Assembly (NCBI GenBank): GCA_002400415.1 | Contig: DGQP01000005.1 | Coordinates: 654,266 to 718,265, forward strand | Origin: Chitinophagaceae bacterium UBA4411 | GTDB taxonomy: Bacteria; Bacteroidota; Bacteroidia; Chitinophagales; Chitinophagaceae | DNA length: 64,000 nucleotides | Reading direction: 5' to 3' | In this document: positions 1-8,734 of the stretch, piece after piece | Numbering within the stretch: the stretch's first letter is position 1 | Layout: every line of letters starts with the position of its first letter | Made by a program: the position numbers and the translations under genes | Notes under the pieces: model-generated | The model's input: the letters and a program-made list of their open reading frames with translations, nothing else | What the model was told of the DNA's origin: nothing | Database searches by the model: none

Positions 1-75
1 GGTAAGCGGTTGCTGCGCAAAAGCAGACGTAAAAAGAAAAAGGACAGCGAACAGCAGTAGTATCGCTTTTCTCAT
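1..75 (-). CDS. N-terminus of a secreted protein (partial)
   Basis: The gene runs off the left edge, so only its first 25 codons are visible. They encode a typical Bacteroidota signal peptide: MRKA, a long Leu/Phe-rich core, then AFAQQPLT, with probable cleavage after AFA. The ATG is the complement of 73-75. The mature protein is outside the window, so no function can be given. The upstream 76-221 region holds no convincing gene. Confidence 0.7.
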   Translation of the reverse strand, partial: MRKAILLLFAVLFLFTSAFAQQPLT

Positions 76-221
76 ACAGATAGTTTTAGTTAACAATAAT
101 TAAATATAAAATAAAATCCTGCTATAAGAAATTATTCCCCGCAAAATGTGGCAGAATCTTATCAGGTCGTAGAAAAATCCCAATGAGGGAAAGACTTATT
201 ATAAACGGATCGGCTTACAAT

Positions 222-244
222 AAAAAAGCTGCTCATGCAGCTTT
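222..244 (-). terminator. Rho-independent terminator of the aminotransferase gene
   Basis: Read on the minus strand, an 8-bp perfect stem (AAAGCTGC/GCAGCTTT, loop of 4 nt) is followed by six T residues. It lies 28 bp after the aminotransferase stop codon. Confidence 0.75.
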
Positions 245-271
245 ATCCGTTTGTTTTGTTTTTGGCTAAAA

Positions 272-1501
272 TCACTTTAGCGCATCAACCGCAGCCCGTT
301 TTTTCACAGCTACTTTGCCCGGGTATATGTCCAGTGCTTTTTCCAGGCAATCCATTGCTGCATTCAGGGCATCCAGGTTCAGCACATAGGCCAGCCGCAC
401 TTCGTTCTTACCAAGGCCGGTTGTTCCATAAAAACCGGTGGCGGGAGCCAGCATCACCGTGGCATTATTATACGAAAAATCCTCCAGCAGCCACTGGCAG
501 AATTTATCACTATCATCAATTGGCAGTTGGGCAATTGCATAAAAAGCGCCACCGGGATTTGGACAGAATACTCCCGGCATCGCATTCAGCCGCTGCACCA
601 GCAAATTTCTTCTTCGTAAATACTCTGCTTTTGGTGCATCAAAATAACTGGTGGGCAGATCCACTGCTGCCTCGCCCATGATCTGGGCCAGGCCGGGAGG
701 GCTTAATCTTGCCTGCGCAAATTTCATCGCGGCATCATAGACTTCTTTGTTCTTTGTAACAAACGCACCGAGCCGGGCACCACAGGCACTGTAACGTTTG
801 GATATGGTATCCATCAATACCACATGCTGGTCTAACCCATCCAGGTGCATAGCGCTTACGTAGTCACCGTCATAGCAAAATTCCCGGTAGGCTTCATCAC
901 TGAAGAGATATAAGTTATGTTTGATACAAATAAGTTTCAGGGCTTCCATTTCTTCCCGGCTGTACAGGTAACCCGTAGGGTTATTAGGACTGCAGATAAT
1001 GATTGCTTTGGTTTTAGGGGTAATTACTTTTTCAAAATCAGCGATAGGGGGAAGGGCAAATCCTGTTTCTATATTCGAGGTGATTGGTACCACGTTTACC
1101 CCGGCTGCGCAGGCAAAACCATTATAGTTGGCATAAAAAGGTTCGGGAATGATGACTTCATCACCTGGGTTGAGGCAGGTAAAAAAACCAAACATGATCG
1201 CTTCACTGCCACCGGTGGTGATCAGTATCTGGTCATGGCTGACATGGATGCCCACACTTTTGTAGTACTGCACCAGTTTGCGGCGGTAGCTTTCATTACC
1301 AGCACTGTGGCTGTATTCCAGGGTTTTTATATCCGCATGACGTACTGCATCTAAAATAGCAGGTGGTGTTTCAATATCCGGCTGGCCGATATTGAGATGG
1401 TATACTTTCAATCCTTTTTTCTTGGCGGCCTCTGCAAAGGGCACCAATTTCCGTATTGGTGAGGGTGGCATCTGCCGGCCACGGGTAGAAATGTTTAGCA
1501 T
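272..1501 (-). CDS. PLP-dependent class I/II aminotransferase
   Basis: This is a 409-residue fold-type I aminotransferase, presumably cytosolic, moving an amino group between an amino acid and a 2-oxo acid. Visible landmarks are the N-terminal NIGQPDIETP substrate loop, SPNNPTGY (about 171-178), SDEAY with the PLP-ring aspartate at D202, and DTISKRYSACGARLG with the Schiff-base lysine K235. Length is normal for the aspartate aminotransferase-like group. The amino-acid substrate cannot be read from the sequence. The ATG at 1501 is preceded by a perfect TAnnTTTG box only 5 nt away, so the message may be leaderless. A hairpin terminator follows the stop codon. Confidence 0.9.
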   Translation of the reverse strand: MLNISTRGRQMPPSPIRKLVPFAEAAKKKGLKVYHLNIGQPDIETPPAILDAVRHADIKTLEYSHSAGNESYRRKLVQYYKSVGIHVSHDQILITTGGSEAIMFGFFTCLNPGDEVIIPEPFYANYNGFACAAGVNVVPITSNIETGFALPPIADFEKVITPKTKAIIICSPNNPTGYLYSREEMEALKLICIKHNLYLFSDEAYREFCYDGDYVSAMHLDGLDQHVVLMDTISKRYSACGARLGAFVTKNKEVYDAAMKFAQARLSPPGLAQIMGEAAVDLPTSYFDAPKAEYLRRRNLLVQRLNAMPGVFCPNPGGAFYAIAQLPIDDSDKFCQWLLEDFSYNNATVMLAPATGFYGTTGLGKNEVRLAYVLNLDALNAAMDCLEKALDIYPGKVAVKKRAAVDALK

Positions 1502-1506
1502 AGCCC

Positions 1507-1514
1507 CAAAGGTA
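1507..1514 (-). promoter_or_regulatory. -7 promoter element TACCTTTG, aminotransferase
   Basis: This is a perfect match to the Bacteroidota -7 consensus TAnnTTTG. Its final G is 6 nt before the A of the start codon, so transcription should begin at or next to the ATG. No clear -33 TTTG is visible; the palindromic repeat at 1525-1548 occupies that region. Confidence 0.6.
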
Positions 1515-1524
1515 AGACGGGAAT

Positions 1525-1548
1525 GGTTAATTAGTTAACTGGTTAACC
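1525..1548. repeat. 24-bp imperfect palindrome in the aminotransferase promoter
   Basis: The element starts GGTTAATTAG and ends CTGGTTAACC, with a perfect AGTTAACT centre; 20 of 24 positions are palindromic and the other two pairs can form G-T. It lies 11-34 nt upstream of the -7 box. A close copy (18 of 20 core bases) lies upstream of the metallo-hydrolase gene at 62542-62561. It may be an operator or a dispersed intergenic repeat. Confidence 0.5.
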
Positions 1549-1838
1549 GGGTTGACAGGAAAGCTTGTTTGTTTTACTAATAAAACCCGTTGCATTATTC
1601 AGAAGAAACATTTTCATTTACAGGATAACCACAAAACAGGAACTATGAACTTCAAACTAACAGGGATATCAGCAATTCCACTTAGTCTTTTGGCGTGAAC
1701 TACTGTGCAGGCACTTAATTGGTACTACAAAACAATCCCATTTGTTTCTATTTTTTTGGGCAACTGCCTGTGGTTTCTTTGTACCAATCCTCCCTGTGAA
1801 AGCAATAAACCAATTTGCTTCACCCTAAACCGAACCTT
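1549..1838. other. Intergenic region upstream of the sigma factor gene
   Basis: No gene was found here. A TTTCTTTG sequence at 1774-1781 matches 7 of 8 bases of the TAnnTTTG -7 consensus and could start a leader of about 50 nt for the sigma gene at 1839. The rest is A/T-rich without a recognisable structure. Confidence 0.4.
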
Positions 1839-2714
1839 ATGTCTATGCGTCAGCTAAAAATCAGCAACAGCATCACAACCCGTGAATCCCCTTCTCTCGC
1901 AAAGTATCTCCAGGAAATCAGTAAAGTGGATATGCTTTCGCCGGAAGAAGAAACAGAACTTACACGCCGTATCAAAAAGGGCGACAGGGCCGCCCTTGAC
2001 AAACTCACCAAAGCCAACCTTCGTTTCGTGGTTTCAGTAGCCAAGAAATACCAGGGGCAGGGGCTCCAGCTGGCAGACCTTATTAATGAAGGTAATATCG
2101 GCCTTATACAGGCTGCCCACCGTTTTGATGAAACCCGTGGTTTTAAATTCATTTCATTTGCCGTATGGTGGATCCGCCAAAGCATTGTGCAGGCGATTAC
2201 GGATAAGTCAAGACTTGTCCGCGTGCCGTTCAATAAGGTTAATCTCAACAGCCAGTTGCGGCAGGCCCAAACAGCGATGGAGCAGCAGTTGGAAAGACTG
2301 CCTTCGGCCGATGAACTGGCAGAGCATCTGCAACTCCCGGCAAAAGAAGTAGCCGATGGCCTCGGATGTTTTACCCATCCTGTCAGCCTGGATGCTCCGG
2401 TGATGGAAGAGGAAGAAGGCAGCCTGCTGGATACGTTAGAAAACCCGGATGCCAATAAAGAGAACGAGATATTTGTAAAGGTGCAATCCTTAAAGACCGA
2501 GATCAGCCGCACACTGGATCAGCTTACCGAAAGGCAGCGGGAAACGCTTTGTTATTTCTTCGGCATCGGCCAGGATCATTCCCTGTCGCTGGATGATATT
2601 GCCATGAAATTTGATCTCACCACCGAAAGGGTGCGGCAGATCAAAGACAAAGCCCTGGAAAAATTAAGAGCCCTGCCCAATTTTAATTTACTGAGAACGT
2701 ATTTAGGTACATAA
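1839..2714 (+). CDS. RNA polymerase sigma factor, RpoD/SigA family
   Basis: This sigma-70 factor of 291 residues directs RNA polymerase to promoters. It has the short Bacteroidota form: MRQLKIS start, region 1.2 (SLAKYLQEISKVDMLSPEEE), region 2 with DLINEGNIGLIQAAHRFD and FKFISFAVWWIRQSI, and region 4 ending TTERVRQIKDKALEKLR. The ATG at 1839 (MSMRQL) or 1845 (MRQL) is preferred over an upstream TTG, because family members start at MRQL. Region 4 (LCYFFGIGQDHSLSLDDIAMKFDL) departs from the usual primary factor sequence as I remember it, so this may be a secondary RpoD paralogue rather than the housekeeping factor. A strong terminator follows. Confidence 0.9.
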   Translation: MSMRQLKISNSITTRESPSLAKYLQEISKVDMLSPEEETELTRRIKKGDRAALDKLTKANLRFVVSVAKKYQGQGLQLADLINEGNIGLIQAAHRFDETRGFKFISFAVWWIRQSIVQAITDKSRLVRVPFNKVNLNSQLRQAQTAMEQQLERLPSADELAEHLQLPAKEVADGLGCFTHPVSLDAPVMEEEEGSLLDTLENPDANKENEIFVKVQSLKTEISRTLDQLTERQRETLCYFFGIGQDHSLSLDDIAMKFDLTTERVRQIKDKALEKLRALPNFNLLRTYLGT

Positions 2715-2737
2715 TGTCTGGCATATATTAAGTAGTG

Positions 2738-2764
2738 ATCCCGGGTTTGGCCCGGGATTTTTTT
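2738..2764 (+). terminator. Rho-independent terminator after the sigma factor gene
   Basis: A perfect 8-bp stem (ATCCCGGG/CCCGGGAT) with a 5-nt loop is followed by seven T residues. Confidence 0.9.
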
Positions 2765-2967
2765 GCTCATCCGGTACGTTAATAAAAGCCACGGATGTCC
2801 TGTTATGATTCATATTTTCACGGATAAAGTCACATGTGTAACTTTAACAGCGGTTAAGGGCTTTCGTTTTTTAAATATGCCACATCACCGGACCGTATAC
2901 CTTACGGGCAATTATTTATAACTGTAATGTCCAACAGCGCTTCATCTTGATAGAATACCACTCCTCA

Positions 2968-4767
2968 ATGAAAAAAAGAAAATCATTTTTCTGGTTAAGA
3001 ATCTTTTCTGCATTTATTGATATCGCATTTGTGTATAGCCTGAGCATCATCCTGCAGTTAATAATATGGAAATTAACTTTTGTCAGGATGGATGTAATCT
3101 TTATTACAATGTTCATGGTTTATTATTCTTTATCCTATTGGGCTTTGAATGGACAGACCCTTTCAAAGTCAATAGCAGGGCTGAGGGTTTCGGAAGCGAA
3201 AAAGATTTCATTGTCACTGCAAAAAGTGGTTTTAAGAGAAGTTATTTTGAAAGGTATTTGTGCAATCCTGATTCCTTTATATGTTATCAGGGCAGTTTTC
3301 TCAATCTGGACACCAGTATTAACGATAGCCATCCTGCTTGTTCTCCTGTTGTTGTCTCTTCTTTTTTTGCTGATTTTTAAAAGACCATGGTGGGAATTGT
3401 TTTCAGGAACCTTTGCCACAAGAGAGCCGAACAGGAAGGTAATTTTAAAACGGTCATTCCTGATAATAACTACTGTAATAGTAGCCGCTGTTTTCATTAT
3501 CGTTTATCCTTTTGCGACAGAAAAAAAGGACCTCAGAAATTCATTTTACCCATCCTATCCTGTTACAGCAGAAACAACTAAATATGCAGACTTTATAAAA
3601 AAGAACTCGCAGAACCCTGTGGATTATATTTTTGAATTGTTTAAGCAGAACGACATAGTTGTAGTGTCTGAACGCCTGCATCCGGAATATACCCAGTACC
3701 AGTTCATATCTGAAATTGTTTCTGATGAACGTTTTCGTAAGGATGTCGGAAATATTTTTACAGAATGCGGATCAGTCAGCTTCCAGGATACGTTAACATC
3801 GTATTTACGCAGCTCGTTTCAGACGGAAGATGACTTAAACAAAAGCACTGCAAATCTTCAGAGAAACAGTAATGCCATTTGGCCATTGTGGGGTAATACC
3901 AACCTATTCGATTTGTTCAAACATGTAAACAAGTTGAATAATCAATTACCTGATAGCAGTAAAATAAACTGGTATTTTACTGATTTGCCTGTAGACTGGC
4001 AGACGATGACGCATGAAAAACAGGTAAGGGCATATGCTGATCCGCTTCGCGACAGTATTATGGCTTTTCATATTATTGAAAGGTACAGAAATACGATCCG
4101 GAAAGAAAAGCGGCATAAAGCACTGGTGATAATGAATACCCGTCATGGATATGGTTTGATGAACAGCGGGGTAAACAGCCGGTTTAGTTCAAGATATAAA
4201 GGAACGACAGCTTTTCTTATGCAGGAATTCCCGGGGAAAACAGCCAATATTATGATGAACACGGTCTCCATAAAATTTGGTATGATGTTCACCCCGGTTC
4301 AAAATGGTAAATGGGAAACTGCATTTTCACAAATAGGTAACCCGGAAGTAGGTTTTGATTTTGCGAACAGCCCTTTTGGGAATGACCGGTTCGATGCGGC
4401 TTTTTTCAACGATCCTTCAGTTACTTATAAAGATGTGTTTACCGGGTTTGTTTTTTATAAGCCTTTGGAACAACATATTAAGAAAGAGGGTTTCCCTAAT
4501 GAATTTGATAATTTTGAAGATAGCATAATAAAAAGAGCCGGGTATGTCAGTAAGTCTTTTGCTGAGCAATTCAAAAAGGAAATTGAGATCCGTAAAAAAT
4601 ACCCTGACAAACCTGTTACTACGGAATCAGCCGGGTATTTCATTGTATTTAATTTAGTGGCGGTAATTCTGACTCCGGCGCTGCTGTTGGTATGCTTAAT
4701 AATCAGCGCCGTATTTTTTATCAGGAATAATCGAAAAGCCGGTTACGCAGCAGGCAGCATACAGTGA
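2968..4767 (+). CDS. RDD-family membrane protein with a possible EreA/ChaN-like domain
   Basis: The protein has 599 residues. The N-terminal ~150 residues look like an RDD domain: charged start, membrane segments, and NGQTLSKSIAGLRVSE matching the conserved G-T-x-G-K loop. Another membrane span follows at about 165-185. The large middle part (about 190-550) contains NDIVVVSERLHPEY and ALVIMNTRHGYG, which resemble the Glu/His motifs of the erythromycin-esterase/ChaN-type superfamily; this is a tentative reading. A last membrane span (about 565-590) precedes a short basic tail. The ATG at 2968 (MKKRKSFF) is chosen over a TTG at 2947. No operon partner is evident. The RDD part is fairly sure, the middle domain is not. 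Confidence 0.65.
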   Translation: MKKRKSFFWLRIFSAFIDIAFVYSLSIILQLIIWKLTFVRMDVIFITMFMVYYSLSYWALNGQTLSKSIAGLRVSEAKKISLSLQKVVLREVILKGICAILIPLYVIRAVFSIWTPVLTIAILLVLLLLSLLFLLIFKRPWWELFSGTFATREPNRKVILKRSFLIITTVIVAAVFIIVYPFATEKKDLRNSFYPSYPVTAETTKYADFIKKNSQNPVDYIFELFKQNDIVVVSERLHPEYTQYQFISEIVSDERFRKDVGNIFTECGSVSFQDTLTSYLRSSFQTEDDLNKSTANLQRNSNAIWPLWGNTNLFDLFKHVNKLNNQLPDSSKINWYFTDLPVDWQTMTHEKQVRAYADPLRDSIMAFHIIERYRNTIRKEKRHKALVIMNTRHGYGLMNSGVNSRFSSRYKGTTAFLMQEFPGKTANIMMNTVSIKFGMMFTPVQNGKWETAFSQIGNPEVGFDFANSPFGNDRFDAAFFNDPSVTYKDVFTGFVFYKPLEQHIKKEGFPNEFDNFEDSIIKRAGYVSKSFAEQFKKEIEIRKKYPDKPVTTESAGYFIVFNLVAVILTPALLLVCLIISAVFFIRNNRKAGYAAGSIQ

Positions 4768-4897
4768 TTTATAGTTTACATTTACCGGCATACCAGCCAA
4801 AGAACGGTAAAGAAAAGTATCTTGTTACCTGCCGCTTTTTGACCTGGAATGAATAAAAGGAAATTACTTGTTCAGCAGTAAATTAAAATAATATCGC

Positions 4898-5467
4898 ATG
4901 GCAAATAGCAATAAAAAGAAATTGGCTGCAGCACAACAAAAAGAACTACTCAATGTATTAAAAAACCGGTTTGAAAAAAACAGGCAGCGCCATGAAGGGC
5001 TTGACTGGGCGAAAGTACAGGCCCGCCTGGAAGCAAATGAAGGAAAACTATGGTCGCTGGATGAAATGGAAAACACAGGTGGAGAGCCGGATGTTGTTGG
5101 CTTTGATAAAAAGACAGGGGAATATATCTTTTATGATTGCGCAGCAGAAAGCCCTGCCGGCCGCAGAAGTATTTGTTATGACCAGGCTGCATTAGACTCC
5201 AGGAAAGAACATAAACCCAAAAATAGTGCAATGGCTATGGCGGCTGCTATGGGTATTGAACTTTTAACGGAAGAACAATACCGGGAATTGCAGCAATCCG
5301 GAAAGTTTGATACCAAAACATCGAGCTGGATAGCAACGCCTCCGTCTATAAGAAAACTTGGCGGCGCCCTTTTTGCTGATTACCGCTATGGTACCGTCTT
5401 CGTGTATCACAATGGTGCTGAATCGTATTATGCAGCAAGGGGATTCCGTGGCTCGCTGAGGATTTAA
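4898..5467 (+). CDS. DUF4256 domain-containing protein
   Basis: This is a 189-residue soluble protein matching DUF4256 over its whole length. Recognisable blocks are GLDWAKVQARLEAN, LWSLDEMENTGGEPDVVG, FYDCAAESPAGRRSICYD, GIELLTEEQYR, and the C-terminal FADYRYGTVFVYHNGAESYYAARGF. The family has no established function. It has neither signal peptide nor membrane segment, so it is probably cytoplasmic. It stands alone between two unrelated genes. Confidence 0.85.
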   Translation: MANSNKKKLAAAQQKELLNVLKNRFEKNRQRHEGLDWAKVQARLEANEGKLWSLDEMENTGGEPDVVGFDKKTGEYIFYDCAAESPAGRRSICYDQAALDSRKEHKPKNSAMAMAAAMGIELLTEEQYRELQQSGKFDTKTSSWIATPPSIRKLGGALFADYRYGTVFVYHNGAESYYAARGFRGSLRI

Positions 5468-5697
5468 GCTTTGTTTTGAATAAATACTCCTGAAAGCGGC
5501 AGCAAACCCAACCGCTGTCGCAATGCAGCTTTAGTTGTCATCTGTCTGACTACAAACCGTTACGGGCATACACTTATTTCCCGATTTTTTCCTCTTGGGT
5601 CACTGAAAAATTTGAATAACACTCACCGGGTAATTGAGGAACAGCTATTATCTTTAGCTGTTATTGAATCCAGTTAAAAAAACCACCAATATCCTAA

Positions 5698-7527
5698 ATG
5701 AAAAAGCTAATTACTCTTCTGTTCAGCTTGCTGCCGGCGGCTGTCTTTGCCCTCGATGGCAATCATTTTACTATTAACAGGATCACCGCTCCCTATTTTA
5801 TTGTGGATGGAAACAGTCCGGCAACTCTGACCAAAGCCTATGTAGGTTTTGAGGTAAAGAATAACAGTAATAGTGCAACCACATATAACGGTTTGAAATT
5901 TACAATTACTTCTATCAGCACTACCGTTGCGGGGCAGAATTATTCCGTAGTGGCGCCTGCAACAGGTATTATTAATGTGGGTACGCTGGCGCCCGGGGAA
6001 ACCAAGTTGTGTTATTATTATGTGGCTTACCCGGCCAATGTTACGCCGCAGGCTACCTTTAATATCACCCTGAGTGATAATACAGCCGGCACGAAGACGC
6101 AGAGTTTTGTAATCCGCAACAGATCCAGTATCAGTGCTAATGCCGGTGGTGCTGCCACCCAGTCGTTTACAAACCAGGACCTGATCGGGGGACTGATTAT
6201 TGACGATGTTACTTACGCAGTTGGTAATGTACAAAACGGCGATGAGAGTGATTTCCAGGTGGCGGTTTCGTCACAGTTTGACCCCACCAAAATCAGTTTA
6301 TTGAGCACAGAGGTAATCAGCAGCACTGTTCCGGGTATTGCAGCCGGCACAACGGATTCTTTGTACTTCATAACAGGGAATGGTTCCACCGGCGCATCTG
6401 TTACTATAAGGTGGCGGTTCCGGATCACGGGAACAAATTTTACCAACTACCTGTTACCCTGTGCCGGATCTACCAGTGGCAGCACTAACTATAAATACGC
6501 ATTGAATACTTCATTAGGGCAGGGTTCACCCATTACTGTCTCATCGTCTGCCAATCCGCTGACCATTTCGAAAACATCAGACAGAACTTTATACGGAATA
6601 AATGCACCTGCAATATTTACAGTTACAATCCAGAACCCGGGAGCATATGGTGTGACAATTGATAAAGTAACGGATGAACTTCCGGCGGGATTTAGTTTCC
6701 AGGCAATCGATGGAACCAGCCAGGTGACAGCAGCTAATTCAACGGTCATTCCGGCTGCGGGCAGTACCGGGACTATTGTTTTTGAAGGAGGCGTATTTTC
6801 CGGGGGAAACAATTCATATTATATACCGCCGGGCGGCAGCATCATTTTAAAGTACTCAGCACTGTCCGCTTCCTCTTCTGCTTCCAATTTATTAACCACT
6901 GCAAAAGACTATGTGGGAACTGCAGAAGTAGGATCAGCTACAAATATTGTTTCTGTTTCTTCCACTTTACCGGTAAGTTTAATTGCTTTTCGCGGCGGGT
7001 GGCTGCAGCAGTATGTACAACTCGACTGGACAACGCTGGGAGAGAATAACAGTGAGCAGACGGAAATAGAAAGAAGTAACGGTAATAACCTGTTTACAGT
7101 GATCGGCTATGTAAAGGCAGCCGGGAATACCAATCTTGAACAAGCCTATACTTTTATTGATTCTTTTCCTGCAACAGGTAAGAATCTCTACCGGATAAAA
7201 CTGCTGGATAAAGATGGCCGTTATCAATACAGTCCTGTTATAACGGTCAGCAATACAAAAAATGAAAGCAGTGTATTAAAAGCATATCCTAATCCTTTCA
7301 GCAACAACCTTGCTGTTGAAATAACACTACCTGTTCAGCAACAGGCGCAGCTGCAGCTAACTGATCTTTCAGGGAGAATAATTCTGCAGCGTTCTGTATC
7401 CTGTAAGGCCGGCAGCAATCTTCTGATGCTAAAAGAAGCCGACCCGCTTCCTGCAGGTACTTACCTTATGAGAATAATGACAAAGGATGAAATATTGCAG
7501 CAAAAAATTGTAAAGGGAGGAAACTAA
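5698..7527 (+). CDS. Secreted protein with DUF11-like and type IX sorting domains
   Basis: This 609-residue exported protein has a signal peptide (MKKLITLLFSLLPAAVFA). Beta-rich modules fill residues 20-280, and a DUF11-like module follows (LTISKTSDRTLYGINAPAIFTVTIQNPG, shown here only to name it). A C-terminal block begins VSLIAFRGGW and contains VQLDWTTLGENNSEQTEIERS, common before type IX sorting domains. The final ~80 residues (LKAYPNPFSNNL to the end, with DLSGRI and LPAGTYLMRI) are a type A type IX secretion signal, implying export across the outer membrane and attachment or release at the surface. A TATCTTTA sequence at 5648-5655 is a possible -7 element. No catalytic motif was seen; an adhesive or structural role is a guess. 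Confidence 0.8.
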   Translation: MKKLITLLFSLLPAAVFALDGNHFTINRITAPYFIVDGNSPATLTKAYVGFEVKNNSNSATTYNGLKFTITSISTTVAGQNYSVVAPATGIINVGTLAPGETKLCYYYVAYPANVTPQATFNITLSDNTAGTKTQSFVIRNRSSISANAGGAATQSFTNQDLIGGLIIDDVTYAVGNVQNGDESDFQVAVSSQFDPTKISLLSTEVISSTVPGIAAGTTDSLYFITGNGSTGASVTIRWRFRITGTNFTNYLLPCAGSTSGSTNYKYALNTSLGQGSPITVSSSANPLTISKTSDRTLYGINAPAIFTVTIQNPGAYGVTIDKVTDELPAGFSFQAIDGTSQVTAANSTVIPAAGSTGTIVFEGGVFSGGNNSYYIPPGGSIILKYSALSASSSASNLLTTAKDYVGTAEVGSATNIVSVSSTLPVSLIAFRGGWLQQYVQLDWTTLGENNSEQTEIERSNGNNLFTVIGYVKAAGNTNLEQAYTFIDSFPATGKNLYRIKLLDKDGRYQYSPVITVSNTKNESSVLKAYPNPFSNNLAVEITLPVQQQAQLQLTDLSGRIILQRSVSCKAGSNLLMLKEADPLPAGTYLMRIMTKDEILQQKIVKGGN

Positions 7528-7821
7528 TCCGGTTGAGTTGACATAATTTTCATTGCCCTGATATTTGCCCGGTTTCTTCAGAAGCGGGGCAAACATCAGC
7601 TATATTTAATGCTAAGACAATTTATTATCCTTTGCAAAACATCGTGGAGGGTTATTACAAAAACTATATATTCCTGGTAGCAGCCTGCCGCCAAACTATA
7701 AACAATAAACTTCTGGCGCCTTTTTAGCCAGGGCTCAGCAATAAACAGCCTCACTTCTTTAACAGGTAGTACTAATCTTTCAGCGCTCAACTAAACTGAT
7801 TTTTAGTTTACTTTTACGGGG

Positions 7822-8472
7822 ATGCCTGCCAAAGGAACAATAAGGAAGAATACCTTACTGCCTGTAGCCGTAAAACCAACCGGGGAAAGAGACCCGGATA
7901 TTTCTTCTTTACTCATCGTACTGGATCATTTTCATCCTATTGGCCGGGAAGCTATCCGGTTTATAAAACAACATATTATTGCCTGCACTGTCCGTAAAAA
8001 GAAATTCATTCTAAAGACAGGTACTTTCTGTCATTATATCTACTTTATAAAAAAAGGAGCTGTCCGCGGATTCATAAAAGAAGGCAATAAGGATATTACC
8101 ACCTGGATTACGGTGGAAAATGAAATGGTCACTTCTATCAGCAGCCTTGACATACAATTACCTTCTATTGAAAATATGCAGGCCATTGAAGATTGTGAAC
8201 TACTGGCGCTGAGTTATACGGACCTGCAGGAGTTATATTTACGATCACCGGAGATCAATATTGTGGTGCGGAAACTACTGCAAAGTTATTATGGTGATGC
8301 AGAGAAAAGGGCATTTATTGCACGGCTGACTAAAGCTGACCACAGATACCAGTATTTCCAGGAAAAGCATGCAGGACTCATAAACCGGGTGCCCCTGAAG
8401 TATATTGCTTCCTTCCTGGGCATGACACTGGAAACCCTGAGCCGGGTAAGGAAAAAGGCTTCTCAGCACTGA
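7822..8472 (+). CDS. Crp/Fnr family transcriptional regulator
   Basis: This 216-residue cytoplasmic regulator has an N-terminal cyclic-nucleotide-binding-like beta-barrel (about 45-140, with FCHYIYFIKKGAVRGFI and DITTWITVENEMV) and a C-terminal helix-turn-helix (RVPLKYIASFLGMTLETLSRVRKK). It follows the usual Bacteroidota Crp/Fnr pattern in which the ligand is unknown. The N-terminus is about 20 residues longer than usual. The chosen ATG is preceded by TACTTTTA (7809-7816), a weak -7 match only 5 nt away. An unlinked target is likely. Confidence 0.85.
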   Translation: MPAKGTIRKNTLLPVAVKPTGERDPDISSLLIVLDHFHPIGREAIRFIKQHIIACTVRKKKFILKTGTFCHYIYFIKKGAVRGFIKEGNKDITTWITVENEMVTSISSLDIQLPSIENMQAIEDCELLALSYTDLQELYLRSPEINIVVRKLLQSYYGDAEKRAFIARLTKADHRYQYFQEKHAGLINRVPLKYIASFLGMTLETLSRVRKKASQH

Positions 8473-8734
8473 TTTCATCCGTATTGGCAAGAGTCATGTT
8501 GATAATTATCAAATAATTCTTTAAGGGTTTTTTCTTACCTGGCCCCTTGCTGAAATTTTCCTGATTCGCTGTATTCCAGTACCCGCCTGTATTTGAAGCT
8601 TTTTCTTTCGCTTACTTGTTATACCAATTCACCCGGCTGAGCGGCAACATCTGATTGCAGGACTCTTGATTTTAATTTTCTTTTGTAACCTGAACCTTAC
8701 TGAAATTCATTTTTAAAAGCCAATATCAATCGTA

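Noticed and set aside
235..681. A 148-residue plus-strand frame at the aminotransferase 3' end
   Set aside because: It is antisense to a confident aminotransferase and has no signature.
5498..5697. A terminator or regulatory RNA before the type IX secreted protein gene
   Set aside because: No stable hairpin with T-tract was evident; only a weak -7-like TATCTTTA at 5648-5655.
7596..7790. A 64-residue minus-strand frame between the type IX protein and the Crp/Fnr gene
   Set aside because: It is short, lacks a signal or known motif, and has no promoter or neighbour supporting it; the 294-bp intergenic space is otherwise unassigned.
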